Shown in pieces: positions 53,001 to 61,654 of a DNA stretch of 64,000 nucleotides. The translations under genes were made by a program, and so were the position numbers. The notes under the pieces are model-generated. The model saw nothing but the letters and a program-made list of their open reading frames with translations. It had not been told where the DNA came from and ran no database searches. Each line of letters opens with the position of its first letter. Position 1 is the first letter of the stretch. This stretch comes from Bacteroidota bacterium (GTDB taxonomy: Bacteria > Bacteroidota > Bacteroidia > Flavobacteriales_D > Sanyastnellaceae): the NCBI GenBank assembly GCA_027622975.1, contig JAQBVN010000003.1, forward strand, positions 62,001-126,000, written 5' to 3'.

Positions 53001-53074
53001 ACCACACACAACTGCGCGTGAAGGCCTCCTGCCAAGGCCCAGATTGCCAAGGCAAGAATGATTCCCTGTTTCAT
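50057..53074 (-). CDS. TonB-dependent receptor with carboxypeptidase-like regulatory domain
   Basis: 1005-residue outer-membrane receptor. Signal peptide MKQGIILALAIWALAGGLHA; residues ~25-110 are a CarboxypepD_reg-like domain (EGTVVDALTNEPLIGAYIKS); then the plug (ELAGRDLPLVLNTTPGVYAT, VTIRGFDQTNLAVMVDGVPM) and a 22-strand beta-barrel to the C-terminus (LRLRLSVTNVLDALYVSDA). It lacks a SusD partner. Substrate is unknown; neighbours suggest products of extracellular lamin-tail/PLD proteins. The start at 53074 is preferred over 53095; it lies downstream of the lamin-tail gene with a 24-base gap. Confidence 0.93.
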   Translation of the reverse strand: MKQGIILALAIWALAGGLHAQLCVVEGTVVDALTNEPLIGAYIKSVNSVVATDFDGAFSLALPKGAASLEVSYIGYASQQRQVECTGASTQVRFRMETLIMEEAVVSADVVISRKTPVAFTNVLPAQIQEELAGRDLPLVLNTTPGVYATQQGGGDGDARVTIRGFDQTNLAVMVDGVPMNDMENGWVYWSNWAGLDLVVRTTQVQRGLGASKLAIPSVGGTINILTGGDESANGSINYQSEIGSYGYYRNSLSGVFGNHEKGFLHFTGSYKANRGFADGLESETYAYYLKGRTSIGNHNLSLTTFGAPQRHGQRAYQMQVFEYDTNLAQQLTDEAGQEELAEVLSGLTETSIVSRGREFNEFMVNYQEVYYNYNEETGQIDTTYGDVRRYNSRQNFYFKPIVTVRDVWSLSDRSTLTTTAYASFGTGGGEALSSTPGDRTSDGELDMQGTWDSHQLFEFGPNGLNVDENGERKGSNFIRIAHNDHRWFGALSNFSTQLSDQLNFSAGVDVRHYTGSHYRTLGNMFGADYYDAPDDRRDQNASFDAPLREGDKYYYHDDGQVAWGGSYLQLELDKYNYSAFINVSGAQSWYRAIDYFRPNVVTLNDTIYEVRSTDEYRALGETEWKMDTTFVTASHPGLSTYTTDWEQLNSATIKAGGNYNFNEWVNAYMNLGYLNRAPLFNSVFDLNNNVIEGYENQYVKAVEAGVKFAKGKFASNVNAYRTGWENKPVNRFYGVSGLWQDPTLSVYADTSTVAGREFLINLVESDASAEEWGQVAASVIDDVDRSLGYNLLNADAVHSGIEWDFAYTPSPKWDLQGVVSAGNWRWTSNERVELVNSTTNSFITRLTDGGIADTLVNLDGVRVGDAAQRQISGALSFRPKRGTYVSLRNTVFWQHYANFSPGDVITGGAPKDVWMTPAYALLDVNAGTSFDVSDHAKLRLRLSVTNVLDALYVSDATNNSQYAPNPYGVEGGSGRAEVFVGPPRMVRLSAVLELKGLQNKKPKE

Positions 53075-53098
53075 GGTTTGGGGATTGAAGGTCAAACC

Positions 53099-54082
53099 TT
53101 AGTTCCGAACCAAGCGACGCGTCTCAGTCGTGCCATTCGAATGCACGACTTCAAGCAGGTAAGCCCCTGCCTCCACGCCCGCGAGGTTCAATTCCACCAT
53201 GGTCAATTCGGCCACCTTGGAAGACTGAACGATTTGGCCTGACAAGTTGTAGAGGATGATTCCACGAATGGTCGAAGCGCTCCGCACGGTCAACACATCT
53301 CCCAACGCAGGATTGGGAAACAACTCAACAGACGCGGGAGCATGCACATCCACCCCACTGACTACGCAATCGTCCGGGCTGCCTGAAGGCACTGAATCAC
53401 CGCAATCGCAAGTGTGAGAGCCAAGGGTAGAAAACACAATGTCCAAGGTGTAGTTCAAGGAATCGCTCGACCACAACACTCCGGACCACTGGTCCACCAC
53501 CAAGAATTCATCGATGGCATTCACATCACCGGACGTCACGGCTGGCAGGCGAGTGAGTGTATGGTTTTGGGTCATTTCAGCCCATCCTGTGGTGCCTGGA
53601 TCTTCACCGACCTTTCCAAACACATCCACCACCGTGTTGGTGCAGGTGTTTCTCAACACCAAGGCGTCGTTGCCGTTGAAGTACATGGCGTTGTTCTCGT
53701 CGTACACAGGGCACAACCACACATCCGCTGCGGCCGCCAATTCATCCCATACAGGCGCTTCAAAGTCTACACCATCGGGATCTTGCTTGTCCAACACGTA
53801 CACGAGCACGCTGTCTGGGTGCAACGTACCAGAAAGGTCCACTTTCTGGTTGTCAGCTGCCGCAGTTGCACCATTGGAATAGCGCTCCAAGCGATAGTTG
53901 CTCATGTCGATGATCGCATTGGTGGGATTGTAGATTTCCACGGCCTTGTTGTTTCCCCATCCTTCGATGTACTCGGAAATGAAAACCTCATCGCATTGGG
54001 CTTGAACCGATGCAGTTTGAAATCCTTGACAAATCAACATGCCCAAAGCGAGCACTGGAATAGACAGTCTAAAACGTTTCAT
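53099..54082 (-). CDS. secreted lamin-tail-domain protein with T9SS sorting signal
   Basis: 327 residues. Signal peptide (MKRFRLSIPVLALGMLICQG ...VQA). The lamin tail domain is recognised by CDEVFISEYIEGWGNNKAVE IYNPT, IDMSNYRLERYSNG and FNGNDALVLRN. A Cys-containing linker leads to a type A T9SS C-terminal domain (VELFPNPALGDVLTVRS through AGAYLLEVVHSNG). Lamin-tail domains in bacteria often accompany secreted nucleases and phosphatases. First gene of a three-gene operon with the TonB receptor and PLD-like protein. Confidence 0.9.
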   Translation of the reverse strand: MKRFRLSIPVLALGMLICQGFQTASVQAQCDEVFISEYIEGWGNNKAVEIYNPTNAIIDMSNYRLERYSNGATAAADNQKVDLSGTLHPDSVLVYVLDKQDPDGVDFEAPVWDELAAAADVWLCPVYDENNAMYFNGNDALVLRNTCTNTVVDVFGKVGEDPGTTGWAEMTQNHTLTRLPAVTSGDVNAIDEFLVVDQWSGVLWSSDSLNYTLDIVFSTLGSHTCDCGDSVPSGSPDDCVVSGVDVHAPASVELFPNPALGDVLTVRSASTIRGIILYNLSGQIVQSSKVAELTMVELNLAGVEAGAYLLEVVHSNGTTETRRLVRN

Positions 54083-54122
54083 GGATGGAATAATTTCGTT
54101 GTATTCGGACACTGAATCGGCT

Positions 54123-54152
54123 CGAAATTACCTCGAGAATGACCAACTCCAA
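54123..54152 (-). promoter_or_regulatory. candidate promoter of the lamin-tail/TonB/PLD operon
   Basis: On the minus strand, -33 TTG at 54152-54150, a 19-base spacer and -7 TAATTTCG (54130-54123), 7 of 8 positions of TAnnTTTG, with the same geometry as the rpsT promoter. The predicted start (~54117) is about 35 bases before the ATG at 54082. It separates this operon from the upstream MmcQ-like gene. Confidence 0.5.
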
Positions 54153-54188
54153 CCGATTTGGCCTTTTAGACCTTCTCTCCTCTGGAAA

Positions 54189-54572
54189 TCAGACCTTTCC
54201 TGAGGCATCCACTTCAGCCTTCACCTTTCGGGTCAGCCCCTGATACACCAAGGCATACGATTCTTTAAGAAGCCCCTCAAAGACAATCCAAGGAACGTCT
54301 CCAGTTGGCACGGGCCACACGTAATTCCAGTGACGACGACTCAAGTAAGGCCCAGCGTCAATCCCCTCAAAGGATTCTCTCAATTCTGGAATGCGCTCTG
54401 GATCACATTTCAAAGCGCAACCGTTGAATTGTGTAGCATCCAACAAGCAAAACATTTTTCCTCCCACCTTGTAGACCAAAGTGTGTTCATCAAAAGGCAT
54501 GTCTTCCTGAACTGAAGGAAGAGACAAACACAAGGATCGAACGCGATCCACGATTTCATTGTCCGGATTCAC
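54189..54572 (-). CDS. MmcQ/YjbR family DNA-binding-fold protein
   Basis: 127 residues, the usual length of the MmcQ/YjbR (CyaY-like) family: SLCLSLPSVQEDMPFDEHTL, VGGKMFCLLDATQFNGCALK CDPE, PYLSRRHWNYVWP. Members have a double-wing fold and are proposed to bind DNA, but no function is proven. Its start overlaps the Hpt-like gene stop by 4 bases (ATGA), so the two are translated together. Confidence 0.9.
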   Translation of the reverse strand: MNPDNEIVDRVRSLCLSLPSVQEDMPFDEHTLVYKVGGKMFCLLDATQFNGCALKCDPERIPELRESFEGIDAGPYLSRRHWNYVWPVPTGDVPWIVFEGLLKESYALVYQGLTRKVKAEVDASGKV

Positions 54573-54916
54573 CCCTTGGCTTCTGAAAGAAGATTGTGTC
54601 TCTTCATTGAAACAGCAGCAATGATGTCATCTAGCAAATCCGTCACCTTGGACGAATCAATGGCAGACATGGTGGGTCTCCATCGATCCAATTCTTCATG
54701 AATTTCTGCGGCTCCGAGCAGTGTCAGTGTGGGCTTCAGTGAATGTCTCGTGGCAGAGATGACATTCCAATCCTGAGTTTTTGCCGCTGACTCCAGCCCC
54801 CCCTTGGCCTTGTCTAAAGACCTTTCAAGGGCTTCAAGGAATTCCCGGTACGCCGGGGGGTCGTCGCCAAAAATGGCATCGTACTGTCGGAAGTCTGGAC
54901 TGAAAGACTCATTCAT
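54569..54916 (-). CDS. orphan Hpt-like phosphotransfer protein
   Basis: 115 residues, all-helical. The stretch VISATRHSLKPTLTLLGAAE resembles the Hpt active-site helix (consensus AHxLKGxxxxLG), with His at the phosphorylation position, though the following K-P-T-L-T differs from the usual K-G-S-A. No kinase or response regulator gene is nearby. The frame is open from a TTG at 54925; the ATG at 54916 is a better start. It is placed at the end of the polysaccharide locus, just past an inverted repeat, and is coupled to the MmcQ-like gene. Confidence 0.7.
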   Translation of the reverse strand: MNESFSPDFRQYDAIFGDDPPAYREFLEALERSLDKAKGGLESAAKTQDWNVISATRHSLKPTLTLLGAAEIHEELDRWRPTMSAIDSSKVTDLLDDIIAAVSMKRHNLLSEAKG

Positions 54917-54926
54917 GGCGGGCAAA

Positions 54927-54960
54927 CTACATCCGAAGTTATTGATAAACTCGGATGTAG
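54927..54960 (-). terminator. inverted repeat at the end of the GH16 gene
   Basis: Perfect 10-bp arms CTACATCCGA (54927-54936) and TCGGATGTAG (54951-54960) with a 14-base loop that contains the GH16 stop codon. On the minus strand it is followed by TTTG only, so it is at best a weak terminator or mRNA-stabilising hairpin marking the end of the polysaccharide operon. One arm encodes the final YIR of the enzyme. Confidence 0.55.
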
Positions 54961-56153
54961 TCGACCGCCATGAATTGAGGAAACAGGGTTGTATCGTCGG
55001 GATAGCCCGGCCAATTCCCTCCCACTGCGATGTTCATGATGAAGAAAAAAGGCGCATTGAAGGGATTCTCGTACGGTGCGACATTCTCAGAAGTGATCGT
55101 ATGAAACACCTCATCATTCATGAGCCATTGGATCGTGTCCTGGGACCATTCGATGGAAAACACATGAAACTCATCCACAAACGTCGTGGGAAAGTCTGAG
55201 TAGGTCGACACGCCATAGCTCGGGTGACCACCCCCAATGATTTCCCCCCAATGGGCCGTGCCATGCACGAAGTTGGGTTGATGCCCCAACAACTCCATGA
55301 TGTCGATTTCCCCGCACTCCGGCCATCCGACTTCATTGAAATTTGCCCCCAGCATCCACAGAGCTGGCCAAACCCCCTGCCCAAATGGCAGTACTGCACG
55401 AATGTCAATTCTGCCAAATTGGAATTCCTGGAGATCTTGAGACTTCAGTCGTGCAGAGGTGTAGGTGCCTCCCTCTTGCAGCGCCACAATCATCAAATGA
55501 CCATCTTCCACGTACGAGTTGGCCTCGTCGTTGGTGTAAACTTGCCACTCGTTGTTACCCCAACCATTGCCACCTGTTTCGTGAACCCAGTTGGACGGAT
55601 TGATCGCTGTGCCGTCAAATTCATCGCTCCACACCAAGGTCATGCCCGGAGGAGGATTGTCCGGACCATGCGGGGTATCATACCCACCTTCAGGCAACAC
55701 CACCTCAAGTGAGGTGTCGTCATTCAAAATGGTTCCGGTGGCCTCTTGGACGTTTCCGAGCAAATACCCATTGACAGGGTTGGAAAGGACAACTGTAAAC
55801 TGCTCATCCGACTCCAATCCTTCATCAATGACGATTGGAACGAGGATGTCCTGAATCAAATCGCCTGGCTCAAACACAAGAGTTCCTGCGACAGGTTCAA
55901 AATCCTCTCCAGCCTTTGCAGTGCCTTCAACAGTTTCAAAATCCACTCGGACTTCCTGATCGTTGGCGGCATCCAATCTCACTTCAAACTTAAAATTCGT
56001 ATTGAAGGCATTTTCCAGAGACGTACGATCCCCCACGAATCGGATTTCAGCAGCCACAGGCTCAGGTCCCTTGCCACAGTCTGTACAGCCCGTCGACAAG
56101 GCCAACAGCCCCAACAACCACCCAAAAAAACTCTGATTCCTATGCATGCTCAT
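54939..56153 (-). CDS. GH16 family beta-glucanase (laminarinase-type) lipoprotein
   Basis: 404 residues. A lipobox (LLALSTGC) gives lipid anchoring. A Calx-beta domain (~40-145, e.g. VDFETVEGTAKAGEDF) precedes the GH16 jelly roll: LVWSDEFDGTAINPSNW, GWGNNEWQVYT, and the catalytic ECGEIDIMELLG, with the beta-bulge ExDxxE pattern of beta-1,3/1,4-glucanases. The C-terminus FPQFMAVDYIRVYQ is typical. It is expected to cleave laminarin-like glucans at the cell surface. Start at 56153, just after the PKD-protein stop; 56147 is also possible. Confidence 0.94.
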   Translation of the reverse strand: MSMHRNQSFFGWLLGLLALSTGCTDCGKGPEPVAAEIRFVGDRTSLENAFNTNFKFEVRLDAANDQEVRVDFETVEGTAKAGEDFEPVAGTLVFEPGDLIQDILVPIVIDEGLESDEQFTVVLSNPVNGYLLGNVQEATGTILNDDTSLEVVLPEGGYDTPHGPDNPPPGMTLVWSDEFDGTAINPSNWVHETGGNGWGNNEWQVYTNDEANSYVEDGHLMIVALQEGGTYTSARLKSQDLQEFQFGRIDIRAVLPFGQGVWPALWMLGANFNEVGWPECGEIDIMELLGHQPNFVHGTAHWGEIIGGGHPSYGVSTYSDFPTTFVDEFHVFSIEWSQDTIQWLMNDEVFHTITSENVAPYENPFNAPFFFIMNIAVGGNWPGYPDDTTLFPQFMAVDYIRVYQ

Positions 56154-56172
56154 CCTATGGTATTTCTCAGTC

Positions 56173-57009
56173 TCAATCAAGCTCAAAAATCAAGGTAAAG
56201 TACCCGCCACTCGACACACAATCGCCGCTTTGCTGCTGGCCATTGATCACCAAACGGGTCTCTGTCAATTCAGCGATGGTGTACACAGGACCTGAATCCC
56301 AAACACCCATCCATCCGCAGATCTGAGCAGCTTCGGTCAACAGAGGACCCACCGTGAATTGATCTTCACCATTGGGACCTGCTCCCAATTCGAGGAAAAA
56401 CGTGGAAGGCTGAACAGTCATGGGTGTCTCGATGTACCCATCAAAAGGATTCATCGTTCCACCATTGTTGTCATACACAAACGTGCCATCTTCAAGAAGG
56501 CTCCATGTGTCGTCGTATTGCCAAGCTGTCAATCCACCTGCTGGCGAGGAATACCATTCACCAGATCCCGGTTCTGGACCAATGGCGATGGATCCCGCGT
56601 CCTGCGCGAATTTCCAAGATTTGGGATTGTCACATCCCGTCAACAGCGCCAAGGTCCCTTCGCACGGCAATTCGAGTGTCTTTTCAATGGAAACGGTGTC
56701 CGTGAAAAGTGCCATCCCCCCTTCCGCGTGACCTTGGTATTGGATGGGATAATTCCCCTCCACGTAATAAATCATGGTGTCGTTGGGCTCACTGCTCGTT
56801 TGTCCATTGCCAAAACTCCACAGATGCATGAATACGTCTTCACTCGCATCCGCTTCAAAAACAACGGTGTTGGAGTCGAGGTAAAACCAATTCACTTCTG
56901 CTGTTGGCGGAGCGGGCAATTCAATTCCCTCGTCCACAAATGGCTGGCAACCCCATGCCAATGCAACAATGGCACATGCCATCCATCCTGATTTCATTGA
57001 GTTCTTCAT
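56173..57009 (-). CDS. PKD-domain surface lipoprotein of the polysaccharide locus
   Basis: 278 residues. Signal with lipobox (VALAWGC, Cys ~21). A PKD-like domain (residues ~33-110: VFEADASEDVFMHLWSFGNG) is followed by a ~160-residue domain starting CEGTLALLTGCDNPKSWKFA of a type commonly found in SusE-position glycan-binding proteins. Position directly after susD and before GH16 supports glycan binding at the surface. Coupled to susD by TGATG. Confidence 0.85.
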   Translation of the reverse strand: MKNSMKSGWMACAIVALAWGCQPFVDEGIELPAPPTAEVNWFYLDSNTVVFEADASEDVFMHLWSFGNGQTSSEPNDTMIYYVEGNYPIQYQGHAEGGMALFTDTVSIEKTLELPCEGTLALLTGCDNPKSWKFAQDAGSIAIGPEPGSGEWYSSPAGGLTAWQYDDTWSLLEDGTFVYDNNGGTMNPFDGYIETPMTVQPSTFFLELGAGPNGEDQFTVGPLLTEAAQICGWMGVWDSGPVYTIAELTETRLVINGQQQSGDCVSSGGYFTLIFELD

Positions 57010-58547
57010 CAGTAGCCAGGGTTTTGGGTCAGCAACCCGTTGGACAAGGTGATTTCTGCAGTCGGAATCGGAAACAACTCACTCTTTCCATTGGTGAATC
57101 CCGCGGAGCCCAACACTTCTTGGGCCCTGCCTTGACGGACCAAATCAAAAAAGCGGTGTCCTTCCAATCCGAGTTCGACGCGACGCTCGTGCCAGATGGC
57201 CTCAAGCAGGTCTTGCCCGGTCAAATTGGCAACGGCGCTCCAAGGAACGGCCACGCGATCGCGCACCAACTTCAGGGATGCCTTCGCAGCCGCATCGTCC
57301 CCCAAGCGATTGCAGGCCTCGGCATGCATCAACAAGACGTCAGCAAATCGAATCACGCGATCGTTGGAACCTCCGTTGGGATTGGGATCCCCGAAAGGGG
57401 CCAACTCTGAAGCAGGATTGAAATACTTTCTCGCGTAATAAGGATTGTCATTGCCTGTTGCGTCCGCTGTCAACTCGCCCCAATCCGCGACGTTGTCACC
57501 CAGAGCGTACACCGAGAAGCCCAATCTGGGATCCACCTTGGTGATCAAATCAGGACCAATTTGCTCTTCCCAAATCTCGAATTCATCCACAAAATCTTGG
57601 GTGGGCAAATTGAATCCATACCCACTGAACGTTCCACGCGCTCGCTGAAACACATTGGTGTATGTGCCTTCACTCCAAAACTGAGCTCCCCAGTTCCCTC
57701 CAGAATCATTGGCATATTGGATTTCCCAAACGCTGCCGGGACCATTCTCTCCTGCCTCAGTAAAGATGCTGCCATAGTCAGAAGCCAAGCTGTACTCACC
57801 AGAGAACACCACGTCCTCACAGCGCTCCCTGCATTCCGCAAATTTGCCTTGGTATAAATACGCCTTCGCCAACAAGGCGTTGGCGGCTCCACGCGTGGCT
57901 CGCCCCATGTCTCCTACCCCATATGAACTCTTCTCCGGCAAATTGGCTGCCGCTTCGATCAAATCCGCCTCAATCAGTGCCCAAATGGCTTCAGCAGTGG
58001 CACGAGGCTGTGCGTATTCCGAGGGCGCCAAAGGCCGATCTACCAGAGGAACTCCACCGAAAGTCGTGACCAAATTGAAATACCAAAACGCCCGAATGAA
58101 TTGAGCTTCGCCCAAGAACGCGAGCTTTTGAAGCTCATCCATCTCAATGCCAGGAATGTTCTCCAAGGCAATGTTGCAATAGGTAATTCCCTTGTACGCG
58201 GCCTTCCACTCTCCAAGCACAATCCCGCTAGAGGGGTCACCCACGAAACTTGCGAATTCCAACAAATCAGGTCCATCGGTATCGCCGGATCCTCCCTTGT
58301 CGCTATCATCGCTGACGACGTCTCCGAAATACCAACGGAAGTGGGCGCCATCACTGATTTCAACTTGAAGAGGAGCATAGCACGCAATGACTGCGGCTTC
58401 AGCATCTTCGGCTGTTTGGTAAAAATTGCTCTGAGAGCTGCCGATGTACGGATTGCGATCAAGGAAATCCTTGTTGCATGCCGCCAAAAGGGATACAGCC
58501 ACAAGGGCGAGAAGCCCCTGTCTCATCGTTGTCTTCGTGCGAATCAT
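57009..58547 (-). CDS. susD: SusD/RagB family nutrient-binding outer-membrane lipoprotein
   Basis: 512 residues. Signal and lipobox (VAVSLLAACNKDFLDRNP). The SusD fold is seen from N-terminal FLDRNPYIGSSQSNFYQTAE through TPR-like helices (AKAYLYQGKFAECRERCEDV) to the C-terminal RVIRFADVLLMHAEACNRLG and IWHERRVELGLEGHRFFDLV RQG, which is diagnostic. It caps the SusC channel and binds oligosaccharide. The start at 58547 couples to the susC stop (TGATG). Confidence 0.96.
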   Translation of the reverse strand: MIRTKTTMRQGLLALVAVSLLAACNKDFLDRNPYIGSSQSNFYQTAEDAEAAVIACYAPLQVEISDGAHFRWYFGDVVSDDSDKGGSGDTDGPDLLEFASFVGDPSSGIVLGEWKAAYKGITYCNIALENIPGIEMDELQKLAFLGEAQFIRAFWYFNLVTTFGGVPLVDRPLAPSEYAQPRATAEAIWALIEADLIEAAANLPEKSSYGVGDMGRATRGAANALLAKAYLYQGKFAECRERCEDVVFSGEYSLASDYGSIFTEAGENGPGSVWEIQYANDSGGNWGAQFWSEGTYTNVFQRARGTFSGYGFNLPTQDFVDEFEIWEEQIGPDLITKVDPRLGFSVYALGDNVADWGELTADATGNDNPYYARKYFNPASELAPFGDPNPNGGSNDRVIRFADVLLMHAEACNRLGDDAAAKASLKLVRDRVAVPWSAVANLTGQDLLEAIWHERRVELGLEGHRFFDLVRQGRAQEVLGSAGFTNGKSELFPIPTAEITLSNGLLTQNPGY

Positions 58548-61500
58548 CAGAAAGTCACATTTAAGCCCAGATTGTAAATCCGGGGTGATGGGTAAAATCC
58601 ACGATCAATGCCAATTTCGAGCGTTCCGCGGGTCCCGATTTCAGGATCCAAACCGCTGTAGTCAGTGAAGGTGAACAAGTTGTTTGCGCTTGCATACACC
58701 CGGAATTTGCCAATCCCGGCGCGCTCCGAGGCTGTACGAGGAAGGGTGTATCCCACCTGTAGGGACTTGATGCGGAAGTACGACCCATCCTCAACAAAGC
58801 GATCGGACACCCGGTTGTTGAAGTTCAAATCCGAGTGTGTGACGCGTGGTTGGTCGTCGCTGCTTCCTGGACCCGTCCACCGCTCCAAGGCGGACACGGG
58901 ACGGTTGGTGGATGCCAAGTCGTAACGGAACATGCCGTTGTACACATCGTTGCCGTAACTCCCCTGCAAGAATAACGTGGCATCCCAGTTCTTCCAAGTC
59001 GTCGAGGCATTGAATCCATAAGTGAAATCCGGATGTGGATTGCCAATGATGACCTTGTCCTTGTTGTCGATGACACCGTCGTTGTTTTGGTCCACAAAAA
59101 TCACGTCTCCTGCAACCGCGTTGGGCTGTGCAGAAGCTGATGCTTCCTCTTGAGACTGAAAAATTCCAGCCGTTTCAAACCCATAAAACATCGCAATGGG
59201 GCTGTTAATTTGGGTGATGGAGACAAAGTCGCCCGAACCAAATACATTGCCCGTGAAAATGGGTTGGTTGTCTTCAGAATCCGAGCCGCCCCCAAGATCC
59301 GTGACCGAATTCCTGTACATGGAGATGTTGCCCGTCAAGTTGTAGGTCAAATCACCCTCTCCCCCCTGGTAACCCAACGAAAGTTCGGCACCACGGTTGC
59401 GAGCCGATGCCACATTCGTGGGTCCTGGTTCTAATCCGGCAGTACCTGGGTTGGGAACATAGGCCAACATGTCACGGGTGTTCTTCTCATAGAGATCGAA
59501 GATGACGTTCCAACGACCATCCAAGAAATCTGCATCGAGACCGAGATTGACCTGCTCTCCTGTTTCCCACTTCAAATCGGGATTGGCGATGAGCACCGGG
59601 CCTGAGCCAATGGTTTGGGTTTGATCTACGCCAAACGTGTAATTCAATCCATTGACAATGACAGGGCTGTACGCATAGTCACCAATCTCCGCATTTCCAT
59701 TTCTTCCCCAGCTCGCACGAACCTTGAAGAAATCAATCCAATCCTTTTCGTCGAACCAAGGACGTCCCGTCAAATTCCACGCTGCACTCATCGAAGGGAA
59801 AAATCCAAAGCGGTTGTTCACACCAAACCTCGACGACCCGTCGCGGCGAAGGGTTCCCATCAATGACCACTCCTGTCCAATGTCGTAGGAGGCCCGAACA
59901 AATTGCCCGATCCAAGCCGTCTCGCTGATTTGGTCACTCGCCCGTGGAATCTGTGGCTCCACATTCAAGCTGTTGCTCAAGAATGCAAGCGCAGGATCAT
60001 TGCTCGCCAAACTGTCCCGAGATGCTGAGATGCTCGTGTAATTCTGCTCCAGAGCCGAATAACCTGCAATCACCTGCAATTTGTCTTCGTTGGCCAACTC
60101 CTTGGTGTAGGTCAAGGTGTTTTCCCATTGCCACGAGCTCCACTTGTTCTCTGCTCGCACCAAGCTGTTCACGGGTCGGAATTCGGTGGCGGGCCTGTTG
60201 GGGTCGCCAGGAAACAAGGCCAAATCATAGGCCGGGAAGAAAATCTTTTGTGAACCGAGGCTCATGTCCACGTTCACCGAAGAACGAAAGGTCAATTCCG
60301 GCAACAAGTCAAGTTCACCATACACATTGCCAACGAAACGATTCGTGGTCCAGTTGTCATGTGTTTGCTCAATTTGATTGACGGGGTTGACAATGTCACT
60401 GTCGATGAAATTCGTGTAGGCATAGGTTCCGTCTTCCCGCTGGATTGCAGTCACGGGATCCATATTCAACGCACGGAGCACTGGGGTGCTGAACTCGTTG
60501 TTCTCAGCCAGCGCATTGCGTTTGATATGCGTAAAATTCACATTCTGCCCCACGCGAAAGCGATCCCCCGCATTTTGCTCCGTATTGACGCGGAACGTCG
60601 TTCGCTCAAAACGTCCCTTCTCCCCACCAATGATGCCATCCTGGGAGAAGTGGCTCGCCCCCATGGCGATGCTCGAAGATTCCGTGCCATTGGTGTACAG
60701 CACGCTGTGACTAGCCATGGGTGCCCGTTGGAAGATCGCGTCTTGCCAGTCCGTGCCTTCACCCAATGCCGAAGGATTGCTCAAATCTGTCAAGGCTGAC
60801 ATGCCTGCTGCTGCTCGGCTCTCATTTTGGAGAATGGCGTATTCTTCCGCGTTGAGCAAGGCCATGTATTTCCATGGTTCTTGCATGCCGATATAGCTGT
60901 CGTAGCTGACCTGTGCTTTGCTGCTGCGCGATCCCTTCTTCGTGGTGATCAACACCACACCATTGGCTCCTCTGGCGCCATAGATGGCAGTGGAGGCCGC
61001 ATCCTTCAGGATGCTGATGCTTTCAATGTCAGAGGGATTGAGGTAGTCGATGCCGCCCGAAGGAATGCCATCCACAATGAACAACGGGTCGGCATTGTTG
61101 ATGGAGCCGATGCCTCGAATCCGGATGGTCTGCGTGGACCCTGGTTGGCCTGAATTCTGGGTGACTTGAACACCCGCGGCACGACCTTGCAGGGCCTGTT
61201 CCGTTCTCAACACTGGAATGGAAGTGGCTTCCTTGATATCTACGGAAGTGACAGCGCCAGAAATCTTGCTTCGTTGCTGGTTCCCGTACCCAATGACAAC
61301 CGCTTCTTCCAATCCCGCGACATCGGGCTTCATTTGGACATTCAAGTCCGAGACGGTATTGGTCACCTGCACCTCTTGTCTGAGGTACCCGATGTAGGAA
61401 AAGACGAGTGTGGAACCCGCATCCACCACAAGGGTGAATTCACCATCTAAATCCGTTGCAGTTCCTGCAAACGACCCCTTGACAGTGATGGTCACGCCAG

Positions 61501-61654
61501 GCAATGGGATGTCCCCATCGAGGACGGTGCCTGACACAGAAATGGTTCCCTGGTTCCCACGTTGTGCAGGGGAGGTCGTAGACTGACTCCATCCCGAGGA
61601 TGCCGCCCCGAAGAGCAGCATCCACGAGAGAAGTCCAACAATCAGTCGATTCAT
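58547..61654 (-). CDS. susC: SusC/RagA TonB-linked outer-membrane protein
   Basis: 1035 residues. Signal peptide, CarboxypepD_reg-like domain (VSGTVLDGDIPLPGVTITVK), the SusC plug signature (VIGYGNQQRSKISGAVTSVD, ALQGRAAGVQVTQNSGQPGS, RIRGIGSINNADPLFIVDGI, SIYGARGANGVVLITTKKG-like AIYGARGANGVVLITTKKG) and the beta-barrel to a terminal YNLGLNVTF. It imports oligosaccharides released at the surface, energised by TonB. Its ATG at 61654 overlaps the upstream stop (ATGA at 61651). Confidence 0.97.
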   Translation of the reverse strand: MNRLIVGLLSWMLLFGAASSGWSQSTTSPAQRGNQGTISVSGTVLDGDIPLPGVTITVKGSFAGTATDLDGEFTLVVDAGSTLVFSYIGYLRQEVQVTNTVSDLNVQMKPDVAGLEEAVVIGYGNQQRSKISGAVTSVDIKEATSIPVLRTEQALQGRAAGVQVTQNSGQPGSTQTIRIRGIGSINNADPLFIVDGIPSGGIDYLNPSDIESISILKDAASTAIYGARGANGVVLITTKKGSRSSKAQVSYDSYIGMQEPWKYMALLNAEEYAILQNESRAAAGMSALTDLSNPSALGEGTDWQDAIFQRAPMASHSVLYTNGTESSSIAMGASHFSQDGIIGGEKGRFERTTFRVNTEQNAGDRFRVGQNVNFTHIKRNALAENNEFSTPVLRALNMDPVTAIQREDGTYAYTNFIDSDIVNPVNQIEQTHDNWTTNRFVGNVYGELDLLPELTFRSSVNVDMSLGSQKIFFPAYDLALFPGDPNRPATEFRPVNSLVRAENKWSSWQWENTLTYTKELANEDKLQVIAGYSALEQNYTSISASRDSLASNDPALAFLSNSLNVEPQIPRASDQISETAWIGQFVRASYDIGQEWSLMGTLRRDGSSRFGVNNRFGFFPSMSAAWNLTGRPWFDEKDWIDFFKVRASWGRNGNAEIGDYAYSPVIVNGLNYTFGVDQTQTIGSGPVLIANPDLKWETGEQVNLGLDADFLDGRWNVIFDLYEKNTRDMLAYVPNPGTAGLEPGPTNVASARNRGAELSLGYQGGEGDLTYNLTGNISMYRNSVTDLGGGSDSEDNQPIFTGNVFGSGDFVSITQINSPIAMFYGFETAGIFQSQEEASASAQPNAVAGDVIFVDQNNDGVIDNKDKVIIGNPHPDFTYGFNASTTWKNWDATLFLQGSYGNDVYNGMFRYDLASTNRPVSALERWTGPGSSDDQPRVTHSDLNFNNRVSDRFVEDGSYFRIKSLQVGYTLPRTASERAGIGKFRVYASANNLFTFTDYSGLDPEIGTRGTLEIGIDRGFYPSPRIYNLGLNVTF

